The notes under the pieces were generated by a model, which was not told the DNA's origin, ran no database searches, and saw only the letters and a program-made list of their open reading frames with translations. Positions 1 through 7,397 of a DNA stretch of 64,000 nucleotides are shown here, in pieces (within the stretch, counting starts at the first letter, position 1; every line of letters starts with the position of its first letter). Made by a program: the position numbers and the translations under genes. Source of the stretch: Micromonospora echinofusca (GTDB lineage: Bacteria > Actinomycetota > Actinomycetes > Mycobacteriales > Micromonosporaceae). Location of the stretch: contig NZ_LT607733.1 in assembly GCF_900091445.1 (NCBI RefSeq), forward strand, positions 3,426,501 through 3,490,500. The letters run 5' to 3'.

Positions 1-872
1 CCGTTGGACTGCCCGTTGGTGCCCCTGATCAGCGCGCCCCGGGAGCGGACCCGGGAGAAGGCGATGCCGATGCCGCCGGCGAACTTCGACAGGTTCGCCA
101 CCTGCGCGTACCGCTGGTAGATCGAGTCCAGCTCGTCGCGCGGGGAGTCGACCAGGTAGCAGGAGGACATCTGCGTGTGCCGGGTGCCGGAGTTGAACAG
201 CGTCGGTGAACTCGGCAGGTACGCCAGGCTCGACATCAGCCGGTAGAACTCGACCGCCTCGTCCGGCGTCTGCGACAGGCCGCAGGCCACGCGCAGCAAC
301 CAGTACTGCGGGGTCTCCAGCACCAGCCGGCTCGTCGGGTGACGCAGCAGGTAGCGGTCGTAGACCGTACGCAACCCGAAGTACTCGAAGCGCAGGTCGC
401 CGCGCGGGTCGACGGCGGCGTCGAGGACGCCGGCGTGGGCGGCGACGAACGCCGCGGTGTCGTCACCGATCAGCCCCTCGGCGTACCCGCGCCGGATCGC
501 CTCGCTGAAGGAGCCGATGCCCTGCCGGCGGACCTCCTTGTCGACGTACCCGGCCAGCAGGCGGGCCGCCAGCCGCGAGTACTGCGGCTCCTCGCCGATC
601 ATCTCCGCGGCGGTCTGGATGGACAGCCGGTCCAGTTCGGCCGTCGTCGCCCCGTCGTACAGGCCGCTGATCGTCCGGGTCGCCACCCGCAGCGGGTCGA
701 CGTCGGCGAGGTCGTCGGCCCACCGCTCGACCGCCCGGACGATCCGGTTGACGTCGACCGCCTCGGTGCCGCCGTCGCGCTTGCGGACCCGCATCTGCGG
801 TCGCCGCTGGCCCGCCACGGCCGCATCGTCGACCGCCGTGCCGGCGGCCGGAACAACCTCGGTGACTGTCAC
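1..872 (-). CDS. nrdA: Class I ribonucleotide reductase alpha subunit, 5' part only
   Basis: Catalytic large subunit of an aerobic ribonucleoside-diphosphate reductase, which reduces NDPs to dNDPs with a small radical-bearing NrdB partner. About 290 N-terminal residues are present and the gene runs off the left edge. Residues ~20-110 look like an ATP-cone (VRKRDGGTEAVDVNRI), then the start of the barrel follows; the Cys in QMSSCYLVD (~residue 235) matches the first redox-active cysteine. The GTG at 872 is chosen because GAGGAG lies six bases upstream. A class II (NrdJ) identity is less likely, because the leader holds a cobalamin riboswitch, which would shut off a B12-independent enzyme. NrdR boxes upstream agree with an nrd operon. 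Family assignment is from recalled similarity to NrdA. Confidence 0.88.
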   Translation of the reverse strand, partial: MTVTEVVPAAGTAVDDAAVAGQRRPQMRVRKRDGGTEAVDVNRIVRAVERWADDLADVDPLRVATRTISGLYDGATTAELDRLSIQTAAEMIGEEPQYSRLAARLLAGYVDKEVRRQGIGSFSEAIRRGYAEGLIGDDTAAFVAAHAGVLDAAVDPRGDLRFEYFGLRTVYDRYLLRHPTSRLVLETPQYWLLRVACGLSQTPDEAVEFYRLMSSLAYLPSSPTLFNSGTRHTQMSSCYLVDSPRDELDSIYQRYAQVANLSKFAGGIGIAFSRVRSRGALIRGTNGQSN

Positions 873-1023
873 CACTCACTCCTCGCGAGCCTTGATCCCA
901 GACGGATTTCCTGGGGCACGCGGGGAGCGGACACCGACGACGACGCGCGCGAGCACGCGTCGGGATGGCGTCGGCCGTCCCACGCGGCCTCGGACCGCCA
1001 CACACCCTGATGCGGGCGTACGG

Positions 1024-1205
1024 CGCACTGGCAGGTCTTCGGACTCGCGGGCGTGACCGGACTCGCCGGTCTCCTACTGGCCGTCGCTTCCCAGGCCGTT
1101 GGCGGCCCAGTGCTGATGACGGCGGTCGTTCCCACTCACCGCTGCGGGGCAGTCCCGGATTCCCACCGGGTTCCCTCTTGCCTCGACCGCTCCGGATGAG
1201 CGGCC
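1024..1205 (-). ncRNA. Cobalamin riboswitch in the nrdA leader
   Basis: Read on the minus strand, the leader contains GGTGGGAATCCGGGACTG followed by CCCCGCAGCGGTGA (about 1137-1170) and ends with GCGAGTCCGAAGACCTGCC (about 1028-1050), the hallmark conserved blocks of the AdoCbl aptamer. It starts right after the predicted transcription start (~1217) and ends about 150 bases before nrdA. A B12 riboswitch in front of class I nrd genes is known from Streptomyces coelicolor; there B12 represses the B12-independent reductase. Here the same OFF control is inferred. Confidence 0.93.
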
Positions 1206-1221
1206 GAACCAGCTGCGCCCG

Positions 1222-1237
1222 ACACCATATATAGGGT
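1222..1237. promoter_or_regulatory. NrdR box 1
   Basis: ACACCATATATAGGGT matches the 16-bp NrdR consensus acaCwAtATaTwGtgt at 14 of 16 positions. It overlaps the predicted nrdA -10 box. Confidence 0.75.
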
Positions 1238-1252
1238 TGGCGGCGTTGTCAC
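1224..1252 (-). promoter_or_regulatory. Predicted nrdA promoter
   Basis: On the minus strand GTGACA (1252-1247) and TATGGT (1229-1224) are separated by 17 bases, a good -35/-10 pair for the housekeeping sigma factor. The start of transcription would be near 1217, just ahead of the riboswitch. The -10 lies inside NrdR box 1, so repressor binding would block it. Confidence 0.6.
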
Positions 1253-1268
1253 ACCCCACATGTCGGTC
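1253..1268. promoter_or_regulatory. NrdR box 2 (weaker)
   Basis: ACCCCACATGTCGGTC keeps most of the invariant core positions (C4, A6, A8, T9, T11, G13) of the NrdR consensus and lies 31 bases from box 1, that is about three helical turns, the usual paired arrangement. The match outside the core is poor. Confidence 0.5.
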
Positions 1269-1438
1269 CCGGGCGTGTCGTCGGCGAGCCGGACGACGCC
1301 TGTCGATCGCACGCCGGATGCCCGCGTCGATACACCGCCGGCGGGCCGTTGCGCCAGCGGGCCGGTCCCGTCGACGGCGTCGCGCCCCGTCGACGTCCGG
1401 CCCACGAGACCAGCGCGCACCGAGCCGCCTCCGCTCGA

Positions 1439-1464
1439 TACATCGTCGGCTGTACCATCGGGGC
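1439..1464 (+). promoter_or_regulatory. Leaderless promoter and operator of the metal-sensor gene
   Basis: TACCAT (1453-1458) is a TANNNT -10 box six bases before the GTG at 1465, so the mRNA is probably leaderless. An inverted repeat TACA-N8-TGTA (1439-1454) overlaps the -10 and is a plausible operator for the ArsR-family product. Confidence 0.5.
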
Positions 1465-1794
1465 GTGGAGACGTTGACGTACGGTCAGGTGCTGGCGCGC
1501 TTCGGTCACGCCCTGTCCGATCCGACCCGGGCGCGGCTGCTGCTGGCGCTACGCGACGGGCCGGGCTATCCCGCAGAGCTGGCCGAACTGCTGGGCACGA
1601 CCCGGCAGAACCTGTCGAACCACCTGTCGTGCCTGCGCGGCTGCGGCCTCGTGGTCGCCGCGCCCCAGGGGCGGCGCACCCGCTACGAGTTGGCCGACGC
1701 CCGACTGGCCCACGCCCTGACCGACCTGCTCGGCCTCGCCCTGACGGTCGACCCCGCCGCCTGCCCGGTCTCCGCCGAGAAGGGCTGCTGCTGA
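1465..1794 (+). CDS. cmtR: ArsR/SmtB-family metal sensor, CmtR-like
   Basis: 109-residue winged-helix repressor. The recognition-helix region reads RQNLSNHLSCLRGCGLVV, placing Cys56 and Cys60 where Mycobacterium tuberculosis CmtR has its Cd/Pb-binding Cys57 and Cys61; Cys100 in the C-terminal tail corresponds to CmtR Cys102, and two more cysteines (108, 109) end the protein. It should therefore release DNA on binding Cd(II), Pb(II) or a similar thiophilic ion. The GTG at 1465 fits the leaderless promoter; the frame stays open upstream but without family sequence. The stop overlaps the ATG of the exporter gene (TGATG), so the two are translationally coupled. Confidence 0.85.
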   Translation: METLTYGQVLARFGHALSDPTRARLLLALRDGPGYPAELAELLGTTRQNLSNHLSCLRGCGLVVAAPQGRRTRYELADARLAHALTDLLGLALTVDPAACPVSAEKGCC

Positions 1795-2495
1795 TGAGCC
1801 TGCCCCTGATCGACCCCGCACCGGTCGGGCCGTCGCCGGCACGCCGCCAGGTGCTCGCCCGCCGGGTGCGGCTGCTGGTCGCCGCCACCATCACCTACAA
1901 CGTCGTCGAGGCGGTCGTGGCGATCACCGCCGGCACGCTCGCGTCGTCGACCGCGCTGATCGGCTTCGGGCTGGACTCGGTGATCGAGGTGTCGTCGGCG
2001 GCGGCGGTGGCATGGCAGTTCGCCGGCCGCGACCCGGAGTCCCGCGAGAGGGTCGCGCTACGGATCATCGCGGTCTCGTTCTTCGCGCTCGCGGCGTACG
2101 TCACGGTGGAGTCGACACGGGCGCTGCTCGGCGGCGCCGAGGCCGGGCATTCCAGCGTCGGCCTGGTGCTCGCCGCACTGTCGCTGGCGATCATGCCAGG
2201 GCTGTCGTACGCGCAGCGCCGCGCCGGCCGGGAACTCGGCTCCCGCTCGGCGGTCGCGGACTCCAAGCAGACCCTGCTGTGCACCTACCTGTCCGCCGTA
2301 CTGCTCGTGGGCCTGGGATTGAACAGCCTGTTCGGGTGGTCCTGGGCCGACCCCGTCGCCGCGCTGGTCATCGCGGCGGTGGCGGTGAAGGAGGGCCGCG
2401 AGGCGTGGCGCGGTGACGCCTGCTGCACGCCCGGCCTCGGCCCGGCCGGCCCGGCGACGAGCAGCCGTACGACGGACTGCGCGGGCGGATGCTGA
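1794..2495 (+). CDS. Cation diffusion facilitator family transporter
   Basis: 233-residue inner-membrane protein with a CDF-like fold: about five or six hydrophobic helices, the metal-site region GFGLDSVIEVSSAA in the second helix and DSKQTLLCTYLSA in the fifth. It ends in a Cys-rich tail (DACCTPG ... TTDCAGGC) instead of a long cytosolic CDF domain. Coupling to the CmtR-like gene suggests it exports the metal that the repressor senses (Cd, Pb or Zn). In M. tuberculosis CmtR controls a P-type ATPase, so pairing with a CDF-type pump is a different output. Metal identity is inferred. Confidence 0.85.
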   Translation: MSLPLIDPAPVGPSPARRQVLARRVRLLVAATITYNVVEAVVAITAGTLASSTALIGFGLDSVIEVSSAAAVAWQFAGRDPESRERVALRIIAVSFFALAAYVTVESTRALLGGAEAGHSSVGLVLAALSLAIMPGLSYAQRRAGRELGSRSAVADSKQTLLCTYLSAVLLVGLGLNSLFGWSWADPVAALVIAAVAVKEGREAWRGDACCTPGLGPAGPATSSRTTDCAGGC

Positions 2496-2685
2496 GCGGG
2501 CCGTTCGGCAGCTCCCGGTGCGGCCGTCACCGGGTCCGTCGTCGACCCGCCGGTGATCGCGCCGCCGCCGCGAAGCACCAGGCTCCGGCAGCGGCGACGC
2601 GATCACCGTCCACGCCTCGTCGGTCACCTCGCCACGACGTACCACCGGCACGTCGTCGACGAGCGGGCACGGACCGGCGGCACTG

Positions 2686-3750
2686 TCAGACGCGGGTGAC
2701 CCGGACGGCGTCGGCCACCACGTAGCCGGTGGCGTTGGTCCAGCGGCTGACCGCGACCAGGTTCCGGTCGCCGGCGGCCAGCCCGAAGGTGCCCAGCGAG
2801 CGCCAGACGCCGCCGCTGGAGCGCTGGTCCACGTTGACCGTACGGTTGCCCGAGGCGGTGACGACGACGTACGGGGTCGAGCTGTTGTAGCCGGGGTCGG
2901 CCGGGTGCCGTACCTCGACGCGGTAGTTCCCGGCGGCCGGGATGTTGACCTTGAACCAGGCGGCGTCGCTGGCCGGCGTGGGGTTGGCGAAGCGGTAGTC
3001 GGCCCCGTAGCGCTGGGCGGAGTACGAGGAGGTGCCCCAGTTGGTGCTCGCCGTGAACCGGCCCGCCGTGGCGTTGTCCACGATGGTGCTGAACGTCGGC
3101 GGGTTGGGCGCGCTCAGGCCGAGGTAGGCGGCGATGCCCTCGGCGTGGCCACGGGCGGTGGCGGTGATGAAGTCGGCGCGCTTGAGCAGGTTCGAGTCGG
3201 CGACCGAGTCGATGAAGAGGTTCTCGGTCAGCACCGCGGGCATGGCCGACTCGCGCAGCATGTGGAAGTTCGCGGTCTTCGGCCCTCGATCGGTGACCCC
3301 GCCGATCGTCCGCATGCGGCCGATCACCCTCGGGTGCAGCGCGTTGTGCAGGTTGACGGTGGCGGCGTCCGCCGTCGGGTACCGGTAGCTCTCGAAGCCG
3401 GTGCCGCCGCCGGAGTTGATGTGCACGCTCACGAGCAGGTTCGCGCCCCACGCGTTGGCGTCGTCGGTGCGGTACGCCAGGCTGCGGGTGATGTCGGTGG
3501 TGCGGGACATGCGGACGTCGACGGCCCAGTTGGCCAGCAGGATGCTGCGCAGTTGCAGGGAGATGTCGAGTGTCAGGGCCTTCTCCTGCAGCCCGTTGCC
3601 GACCGCGCCGGGGTCGGTGCCGCCGTGGCCCGGGTCGATGTAGACCTTCGGCAACGCGGCCCACGCGGGGCCGGCGACCACGGGGACGGCTGCGGCGCCG
3701 GCGACGGCCGCCAGGAGGGTACGCCGCCGCAGCGTCGGGTTGTCGAACAT
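2686..3750 (-). CDS. Tat-exported N-acetylmuramoyl-L-alanine amidase with golvesin-like C-terminal domain
   Basis: 354-residue secreted zinc amidase (Amidase_3 fold) that would cleave the bond between N-acetylmuramic acid and L-alanine in peptidoglycan. The N-terminus RRRTLLAAVAG plus a hydrophobic stretch ending at AWA is a twin-arginine signal. Zinc and catalytic motifs are visible: DPGHGG, the Glu of LQEKALTLD, SVHINS and LTENLFID. The last ~130 residues (from FSTIVDNATAG) resemble the beta-sandwich found at the C-terminus of golvesin-type and other actinobacterial extracellular enzymes, probably a binding domain. The ATG at 3750 is preceded by GAGG five bases away; a longer start 13 codons upstream lacks a ribosome site. 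Confidence 0.88.
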   Translation of the reverse strand: MFDNPTLRRRTLLAAVAGAAAVPVVAGPAWAALPKVYIDPGHGGTDPGAVGNGLQEKALTLDISLQLRSILLANWAVDVRMSRTTDITRSLAYRTDDANAWGANLLVSVHINSGGGTGFESYRYPTADAATVNLHNALHPRVIGRMRTIGGVTDRGPKTANFHMLRESAMPAVLTENLFIDSVADSNLLKRADFITATARGHAEGIAAYLGLSAPNPPTFSTIVDNATAGRFTASTNWGTSSYSAQRYGADYRFANPTPASDAAWFKVNIPAAGNYRVEVRHPADPGYNSSTPYVVVTASGNRTVNVDQRSSGGVWRSLGTFGLAAGDRNLVAVSRWTNATGYVVADAVRVTRV

Positions 3751-3787
3751 GTGCACCTCGTCATCGGGAGAGATCGACAGTGCCCGC

Positions 3788-3815
3788 AATATAGTGGAGC
3801 CTCGATGCCCGATGA
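3788..3815 (-). promoter_or_regulatory. Predicted amidase promoter
   Basis: On the minus strand TATATT (3793-3788) is a near-perfect -10, with a weak TTTCAT-like -35 about 18 bases upstream. Transcription would start near 3781, giving a ~30-base leader. Confidence 0.45.
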
Positions 3816-3866
3816 AAGATGTCTACGCCTACTGATCTGAGCCTCGAAGGAATCTTCCTCCACCGG

Positions 3867-3894
3867 GGGCCCGGAGCCAGGTGGCTCCGGGCCC
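3867..3894 (-). terminator. Hairpin after the esterase gene
   Basis: Perfect 12-bp stem (GGGCCCGGAGCC / GGCTCCGGGCCC) with loop AGGT, just past the stop of the minus-strand esterase gene. There is no U-tract, as is usual in actinobacteria. Confidence 0.6.
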
Positions 3895-3907
3895 GGTCTC
3901 GCCACGC

Positions 3908-5194
3908 TCAGGGGCTGGTGCAGGTGATGTTGCCGGGCGCGGTGGCGCCGTCGCCGGTGGCGGTGAACCCGAAGGCGGTCGAGGCGTTCGCGCCCAGCGT
4001 GCCGTTGTACCCGGCGTTGCGGACGGTGATGTCGCCGGCGGTGGCCGTGTGGGTGCCGTTCCAGAGGCTGCTGATGGCCTGGCCGCCGGCCAGGGTCAGA
4101 CGTACGGTCCAGCCGTCGATCGTGGTGGTGCCGGCGTTGGCCACGACGACCTCACCCTGGAACCCACCGGGCCAACTGTTCACCGTGCGGTAGGTGGCGG
4201 TGCAGGTGCCCGGCCCGCCGGTCGGCGGGGGCGTGGTCGGCGGCGCGGTCGTGGGTGGCGCGGTGGTAGGCGGCGCGGTGGTCGGCGGCGCGGTGGATGG
4301 GAACTGGGTGAAGAACCTCCAGATCTCCCCCGAGGTCCAGGTCCTGGCGTCGTTGGGGCTGGACGATCCGTCGACGGGACTCGGGGTGTGGTCTCCGTCG
4401 AACGCGGCCCACTGCACGGGGTATCCGGGTCGGCAGCCGGAGTAGCTGGTGGTGATGTGGGTGAGGCTGCCTCTGCTCGGCTCGCGCGGGTTCTGCGCGG
4501 TACAGCCGTTGTTCCTGACGAACGTGTCGCGAATCGACCGGCCCATCGAGATGTTCAGCACGCTGTCGTAGAGGCCGTGGATGCCGAAGTACGCGACGGG
4601 TTGGGTACCGCCGTTGCATCCGCTGAGGTTGGCGCCCGACAGGACGGTGACTGCCCGGATGACGGTGGGCCGGGCGCAGGCGACCGCATAGCTCATGGCC
4701 CCGCCGTAGCTCCAGCCGAGCGCGAAGCGCTGGGTCGTGTCGACGCAGAGGTCGTTCTCGACCTGCCGGGAGATGTCGTCGAAGAGGGTCAGGTCCCGAC
4801 CGTTGGTGTTGGCCCAGCCGGCGTCGATGCCCTGGGGCGCCACGAAGATCGTGCTGTTGTTCGACAGCGGCGCGAGCCCGTAGTAGCCGGCGGAGGCCAC
4901 GCTGCTGGCCGAGCCGTTCAGCCAGTGGAAGCCGAAGATCAGCCGATAGGGATGGTTCCTGTCGTACCCGTCCGGGATCCGCAGGATGTAGCTGCGGTTC
5001 TGTCCGCCGCTCTGAATCGTACGGGTTCCGCTGGTGAGCGTGGGGGCCTTGCCGCAGCCCGCGGTGGTCGCGAGGGTGCCGTTCGTCGCGGCCACCGTCA
5101 TTGCGCGGAAGCCGCCGCCCAGCGCGCCGGCGGTCGCCGCGAGAAGAACTGCCGCGGCCGCCATGGATGAGAGAAGGTGCCGGTGTTTCAGCAT
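3908..5194 (-). CDS. Secreted polyester/feruloyl-type esterase with CBM2
   Basis: 428-residue secreted enzyme. Residues 1-30 form a Sec signal peptide, ~45-290 an alpha/beta-hydrolase of the feruloyl esterase / PHB-depolymerase group with nucleophile motif GWSYGG and HWLNGS near the oxyanion hole; the catalytic His probably lies in FDGDHTPS. A Pro-Thr linker with repeated APPTT units (DNA repeats at ~4235-4310) joins it to a C-terminal cellulose-binding CBM2-like domain (CTATYRTVNSWPGGF ... SLWNGTHTATAGD). Likely releases ferulate or acetyl groups from plant cell-wall polysaccharide. The ATG at 5194 has a perfect GGAGGT six bases upstream. A LacI-type palindrome lies 350 bases upstream. Confidence 0.85.
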   Translation of the reverse strand: MLKHRHLLSSMAAAAVLLAATAGALGGGFRAMTVAATNGTLATTAGCGKAPTLTSGTRTIQSGGQNRSYILRIPDGYDRNHPYRLIFGFHWLNGSASSVASAGYYGLAPLSNNSTIFVAPQGIDAGWANTNGRDLTLFDDISRQVENDLCVDTTQRFALGWSYGGAMSYAVACARPTVIRAVTVLSGANLSGCNGGTQPVAYFGIHGLYDSVLNISMGRSIRDTFVRNNGCTAQNPREPSRGSLTHITTSYSGCRPGYPVQWAAFDGDHTPSPVDGSSSPNDARTWTSGEIWRFFTQFPSTAPPTTAPPTTAPPTTAPPTTPPPTGGPGTCTATYRTVNSWPGGFQGEVVVANAGTTTIDGWTVRLTLAGGQAISSLWNGTHTATAGDITVRNAGYNGTLGANASTAFGFTATGDGATAPGNITCTSP

Positions 5195-5545
5195 TGCCTG
5201 ACCTCCTGGCCATTGGTCCTGTGCCGGTGGCGCTGCGCGACGTCGACGCGGCGACCGCCGGCCGCACCCCCGCCGTCGCAGAGGGCGCAGACGACTCGCA
5301 CCGCCCCTTCTCGCCGTCGACGAGCCGGGTCGAGCCGGTTCCGGGTCCGCCGACGACAAGGCGAGGGAAGCTGGGCGTACGGCCGGACGGAGTCGCCCGG
5401 CCGCGTGCGGTCACGTGGCATCGGCGCAGCGGCCCGGACTGGTCCTCGACCGGCGAGGCGGTGAGCGGGCGTACCCCTCGGGGCGCCTGCCGATCGACTG
5501 AGGTGACGGGGAGCGTGCCCTTCGCTCCCGCCGGGAAGATAGCAG

Positions 5546-5557
5546 GTTATCGATAAC
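5546..5557. promoter_or_regulatory. LacI-type operator candidate GTTATCGATAAC
   Basis: Perfect 12-bp palindrome with a central CG, the form used by LacI-family sugar repressors. It lies 350 bases upstream of the CBM2 esterase start and would fit carbohydrate control of that gene. The cognate regulator is not in the window. Confidence 0.5.
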
Positions 5558-5786
5558 ATCCTCAACCGGCCGCGTTACGGAAGACACCGCGGCGCTCCCG
5601 TATCCAGCTGTCCGGCGCGTGGCGGGGAAGGCCCGAAGGTCCTCGGCGGCTCGCGGCCGGGCCACCATCCCCTCGGGCCCGGCCAGCTTCTGGCTCGGAC
5701 CTGCTCCTGTCACCCACGTCATCGACGACCGCGAAACTATCGCATGACAATCCGCAACTTTCTGGAGACCTGTGGCCAGCTACGAG

Positions 5787-5800
5787 TGTGAGCGCTAACA
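5787..5800. promoter_or_regulatory. Second LacI-type operator candidate TGTGAGCGCTAACA
   Basis: 14-bp palindrome with one mismatched pair and a central CG, resembling the classical TGTNAGCGCTNACA LacI/GalR operator. It differs from the other palindrome in this gap, so two regulators may act here. Confidence 0.55.
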
Positions 5801-6049
5801 GCGTCCTGTCCCCCAGCCGCCGATGCGCCCGACGGGACCCGGTCCATCGGTGATGCGGGCGGGCTCGATGCAGGACAGCGCCCCGCCCGGCATCGCCGTC
5901 GGGCGGATCGCTTCGTGATACCGTCGGCGTCGCTGTGCGCTGCTGCGAACCGAGGAGGTGAGACCGATCAACGCTGTTACAGGTCGGGGCTCCCTCCCTC
6001 GCATGGCCTAGGGAGCGCCCGCAAAGGCATCCCGAAAGGCGTGAGCGCT

Positions 6050-6781
6050 ATGCGCTTCAACTCTGAGACGTCGTCCAACGGCGTCCGCGAACAGATGTTC
6101 ATCCTCGGTGACGTTCCCGGCGTGCTGTGGACGGCGGAAGGTGCCGCCGGTACCCGCCCCCTGATCCTGATGGGACACGGCGGCGGCCAGCACAAGAAGG
6201 CCCCCGACATCGTGGCCCACGCCCACCGCTTCGTGGCCGAGTGCGACTTCGCGGTGGCGGCGGTGGACGTGCCGGGCCATGGCGATCGGCCGAAGGATGA
6301 GGAGTACGACCGGATCGCGACCGAGAACCAGGCTCGCGTGGACGCCGGAGAGGACCTGGCTCCGCTGATCGCTGGTTTCCAGGCGCTCGTGGCCCGCCAG
6401 ACCGTCCCGGAGTGGCGGGCGGTTCTGGACGCGGTCCAGGACCTTGATCACGTCGGTGCTGGTCCGGTGGGCTACTGGGGTGTGTCGTTGGGCTGCGGGC
6501 TCGGCGTGCCGTTCGTCGCCGCCGAACCCCGGGTCCGCGCGGCGGTGTTGGGCCTGGGCGGTGCACTGGCATCTGCGCAGGCCGCCGCGCGGATCACCGT
6601 CCCGGTGGAGTTCCTGCTGCAGTGGGACGATGAGCGGGTGCCGCGGGCCCAGGGCCTGGCACTGTTCGACGCCTTGGCCTCGACCGAGAAGACCCTGCAC
6701 GCCAACCCCGGCAGGCACGGCGAGATCCCGGCATTCGAACTGGACAGCGCGCTACGGTTCTTCGCCCGGCACCTCGGCTGA
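6050..6781 (+). CDS. Alpha/beta hydrolase, dienelactone-hydrolase-like
   Basis: 243-residue cytoplasmic hydrolase of unknown substrate. Visible features are the oxyanion-region motif LMGHGGGQHK, the nucleophile elbow GYWGVSLGCG (Ser in GVSLG), VDVPGHGDRP, an acid in LLQWDDERVP and the catalytic His in NPGRHGEIP near the C-terminus. The ATG at 6050 gives the first recognisable residues and has AAAGG about ten bases upstream; an in-frame GTG nine bases earlier sits too close to that site. It is monocistronic, closed by a strong hairpin. Confidence 0.75.
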   Translation: MRFNSETSSNGVREQMFILGDVPGVLWTAEGAAGTRPLILMGHGGGQHKKAPDIVAHAHRFVAECDFAVAAVDVPGHGDRPKDEEYDRIATENQARVDAGEDLAPLIAGFQALVARQTVPEWRAVLDAVQDLDHVGAGPVGYWGVSLGCGLGVPFVAAEPRVRAAVLGLGGALASAQAAARITVPVEFLLQWDDERVPRAQGLALFDALASTEKTLHANPGRHGEIPAFELDSALRFFARHLG

Positions 6782-6798
6782 TAACGCGTGCGGTCCGC

Positions 6799-6835
6799 GA
6801 CGCGCCGATCGGGATCCGTTCCCGATCGGCGCGTC
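6799..6835. terminator. Bidirectional hairpin terminator
   Basis: Perfect 16-bp stem (GACGCGCCGATCGGGA and its complement) with loop TCCGT between the convergent hydrolase and SnoaL-like genes. Confidence 0.8.
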
Positions 6836-6921
6836 CACCCCACTCCTGGGAGCCGATCGTCGGCGGGGTGCGCTCACACGGTCCTGATAGCCGATCATCG
6901 TCGGCGGCCGCTCACGCATCG

Positions 6922-7311
6922 TCAGCGCTGAGCAGATTCCCACCACACCAGATTCGCCGCCACCTGGGCCGTCGGCTCGATGATCTCCCACCCCTCGGCG
7001 ATCAGCCCGTCGTCGATCCGCCAGATGTCGACGACCGCGATCTCCGGTCCCGCATCGGGAAGCCAGCGCCGCGAGTACACCACCACATGATCACCCTCGG
7101 CCAGCATCTGATGAATCTCGACCCGCATGCCGGCGAGCGGCGCCAGCGCAGCGCTGACGGCGGCGAGCCACTCATCCCTGGTCGATGTGGACGAGCCCGG
7201 TCTGTGGTGGACGAAGTCGTCGCTCAGGAACCGTGCGAGCGCGTCCACGTCGCCCGTCTCGATGAGCCCGGTCAGCGCCTGTTGGACGATGCTCTTGTTC
7301 TCGATGGTCAC
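6922..7311 (-). CDS. SnoaL-like / NTF2-fold protein
   Basis: 129-residue single-domain protein with the cone-shaped SnoaL/NTF2 fold: ALARFLSDDFVHHRP, then MLAEGDHVVVYSRRW and VVDIWRIDDGLIAEGWEII. Such proteins act as small cyclases, isomerases or ligand-binding partners; no substrate can be named. The GTG at 7311 is preferred because family members begin with a (M)TxENKxxVxxxx pattern as here; an ATG 17 codons earlier (7362) is possible but lacks a ribosome site. It is divergent from the adjacent MmyB-type regulator and probably its target. Confidence 0.75.
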   Translation of the reverse strand: MTIENKSIVQQALTGLIETGDVDALARFLSDDFVHHRPGSSTSTRDEWLAAVSAALAPLAGMRVEIHQMLAEGDHVVVYSRRWLPDAGPEIAVVDIWRIDDGLIAEGWEIIEPTAQVAANLVWWESAQR

Positions 7312-7383
7312 AGACGCAGTGTTTCCGCGACTGCTTAGATTGTCGATGAACTCGGACTTCATGGCGTCCGCCGCGACGACGGG

Positions 7384-7389
7384 TACGCT
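7384..7389 (+). promoter_or_regulatory. -10 box of the MmyB-type regulator gene
   Basis: TACGCT lies eight bases before the GTG at 7398, consistent with a leaderless or nearly leaderless mRNA. Confidence 0.4.
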
Positions 7390-7397
7390 TCGTGATC

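Larger units (their letters stand above)
5195..6049. other. 855-bp intergenic region with two LacI-type palindromes
   Basis: No convincing gene. It separates the divergent esterase and alpha/beta-hydrolase genes and holds two operator-like palindromes (5546-5557 and 5787-5800) and a strong unpaired Shine-Dalgarno sequence (GAGGAGGTGAG, 5952-5962) that opens only a 17-codon frame (GTG 5958 to TAG 6011). Confidence 0.6.

Noticed and set aside
4235..4310. Possible short tandem repeat or CRISPR-like array
   Set aside because: It is the in-frame Pro-Thr linker of the CBM2 esterase, without spacers.
5188..5565. Minus-strand frame of 125 codons upstream of the esterase
   Set aside because: Arg/Pro-rich translation with no domain; the esterase has a perfect ribosome site at its own ATG.
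6850..6915. Direct repeat around AGCCGATC..CGTCGGCGG..GCTCAC near the SnoaL-like stop
   Set aside because: Two imperfect copies only, past the terminator; no evidence for function.
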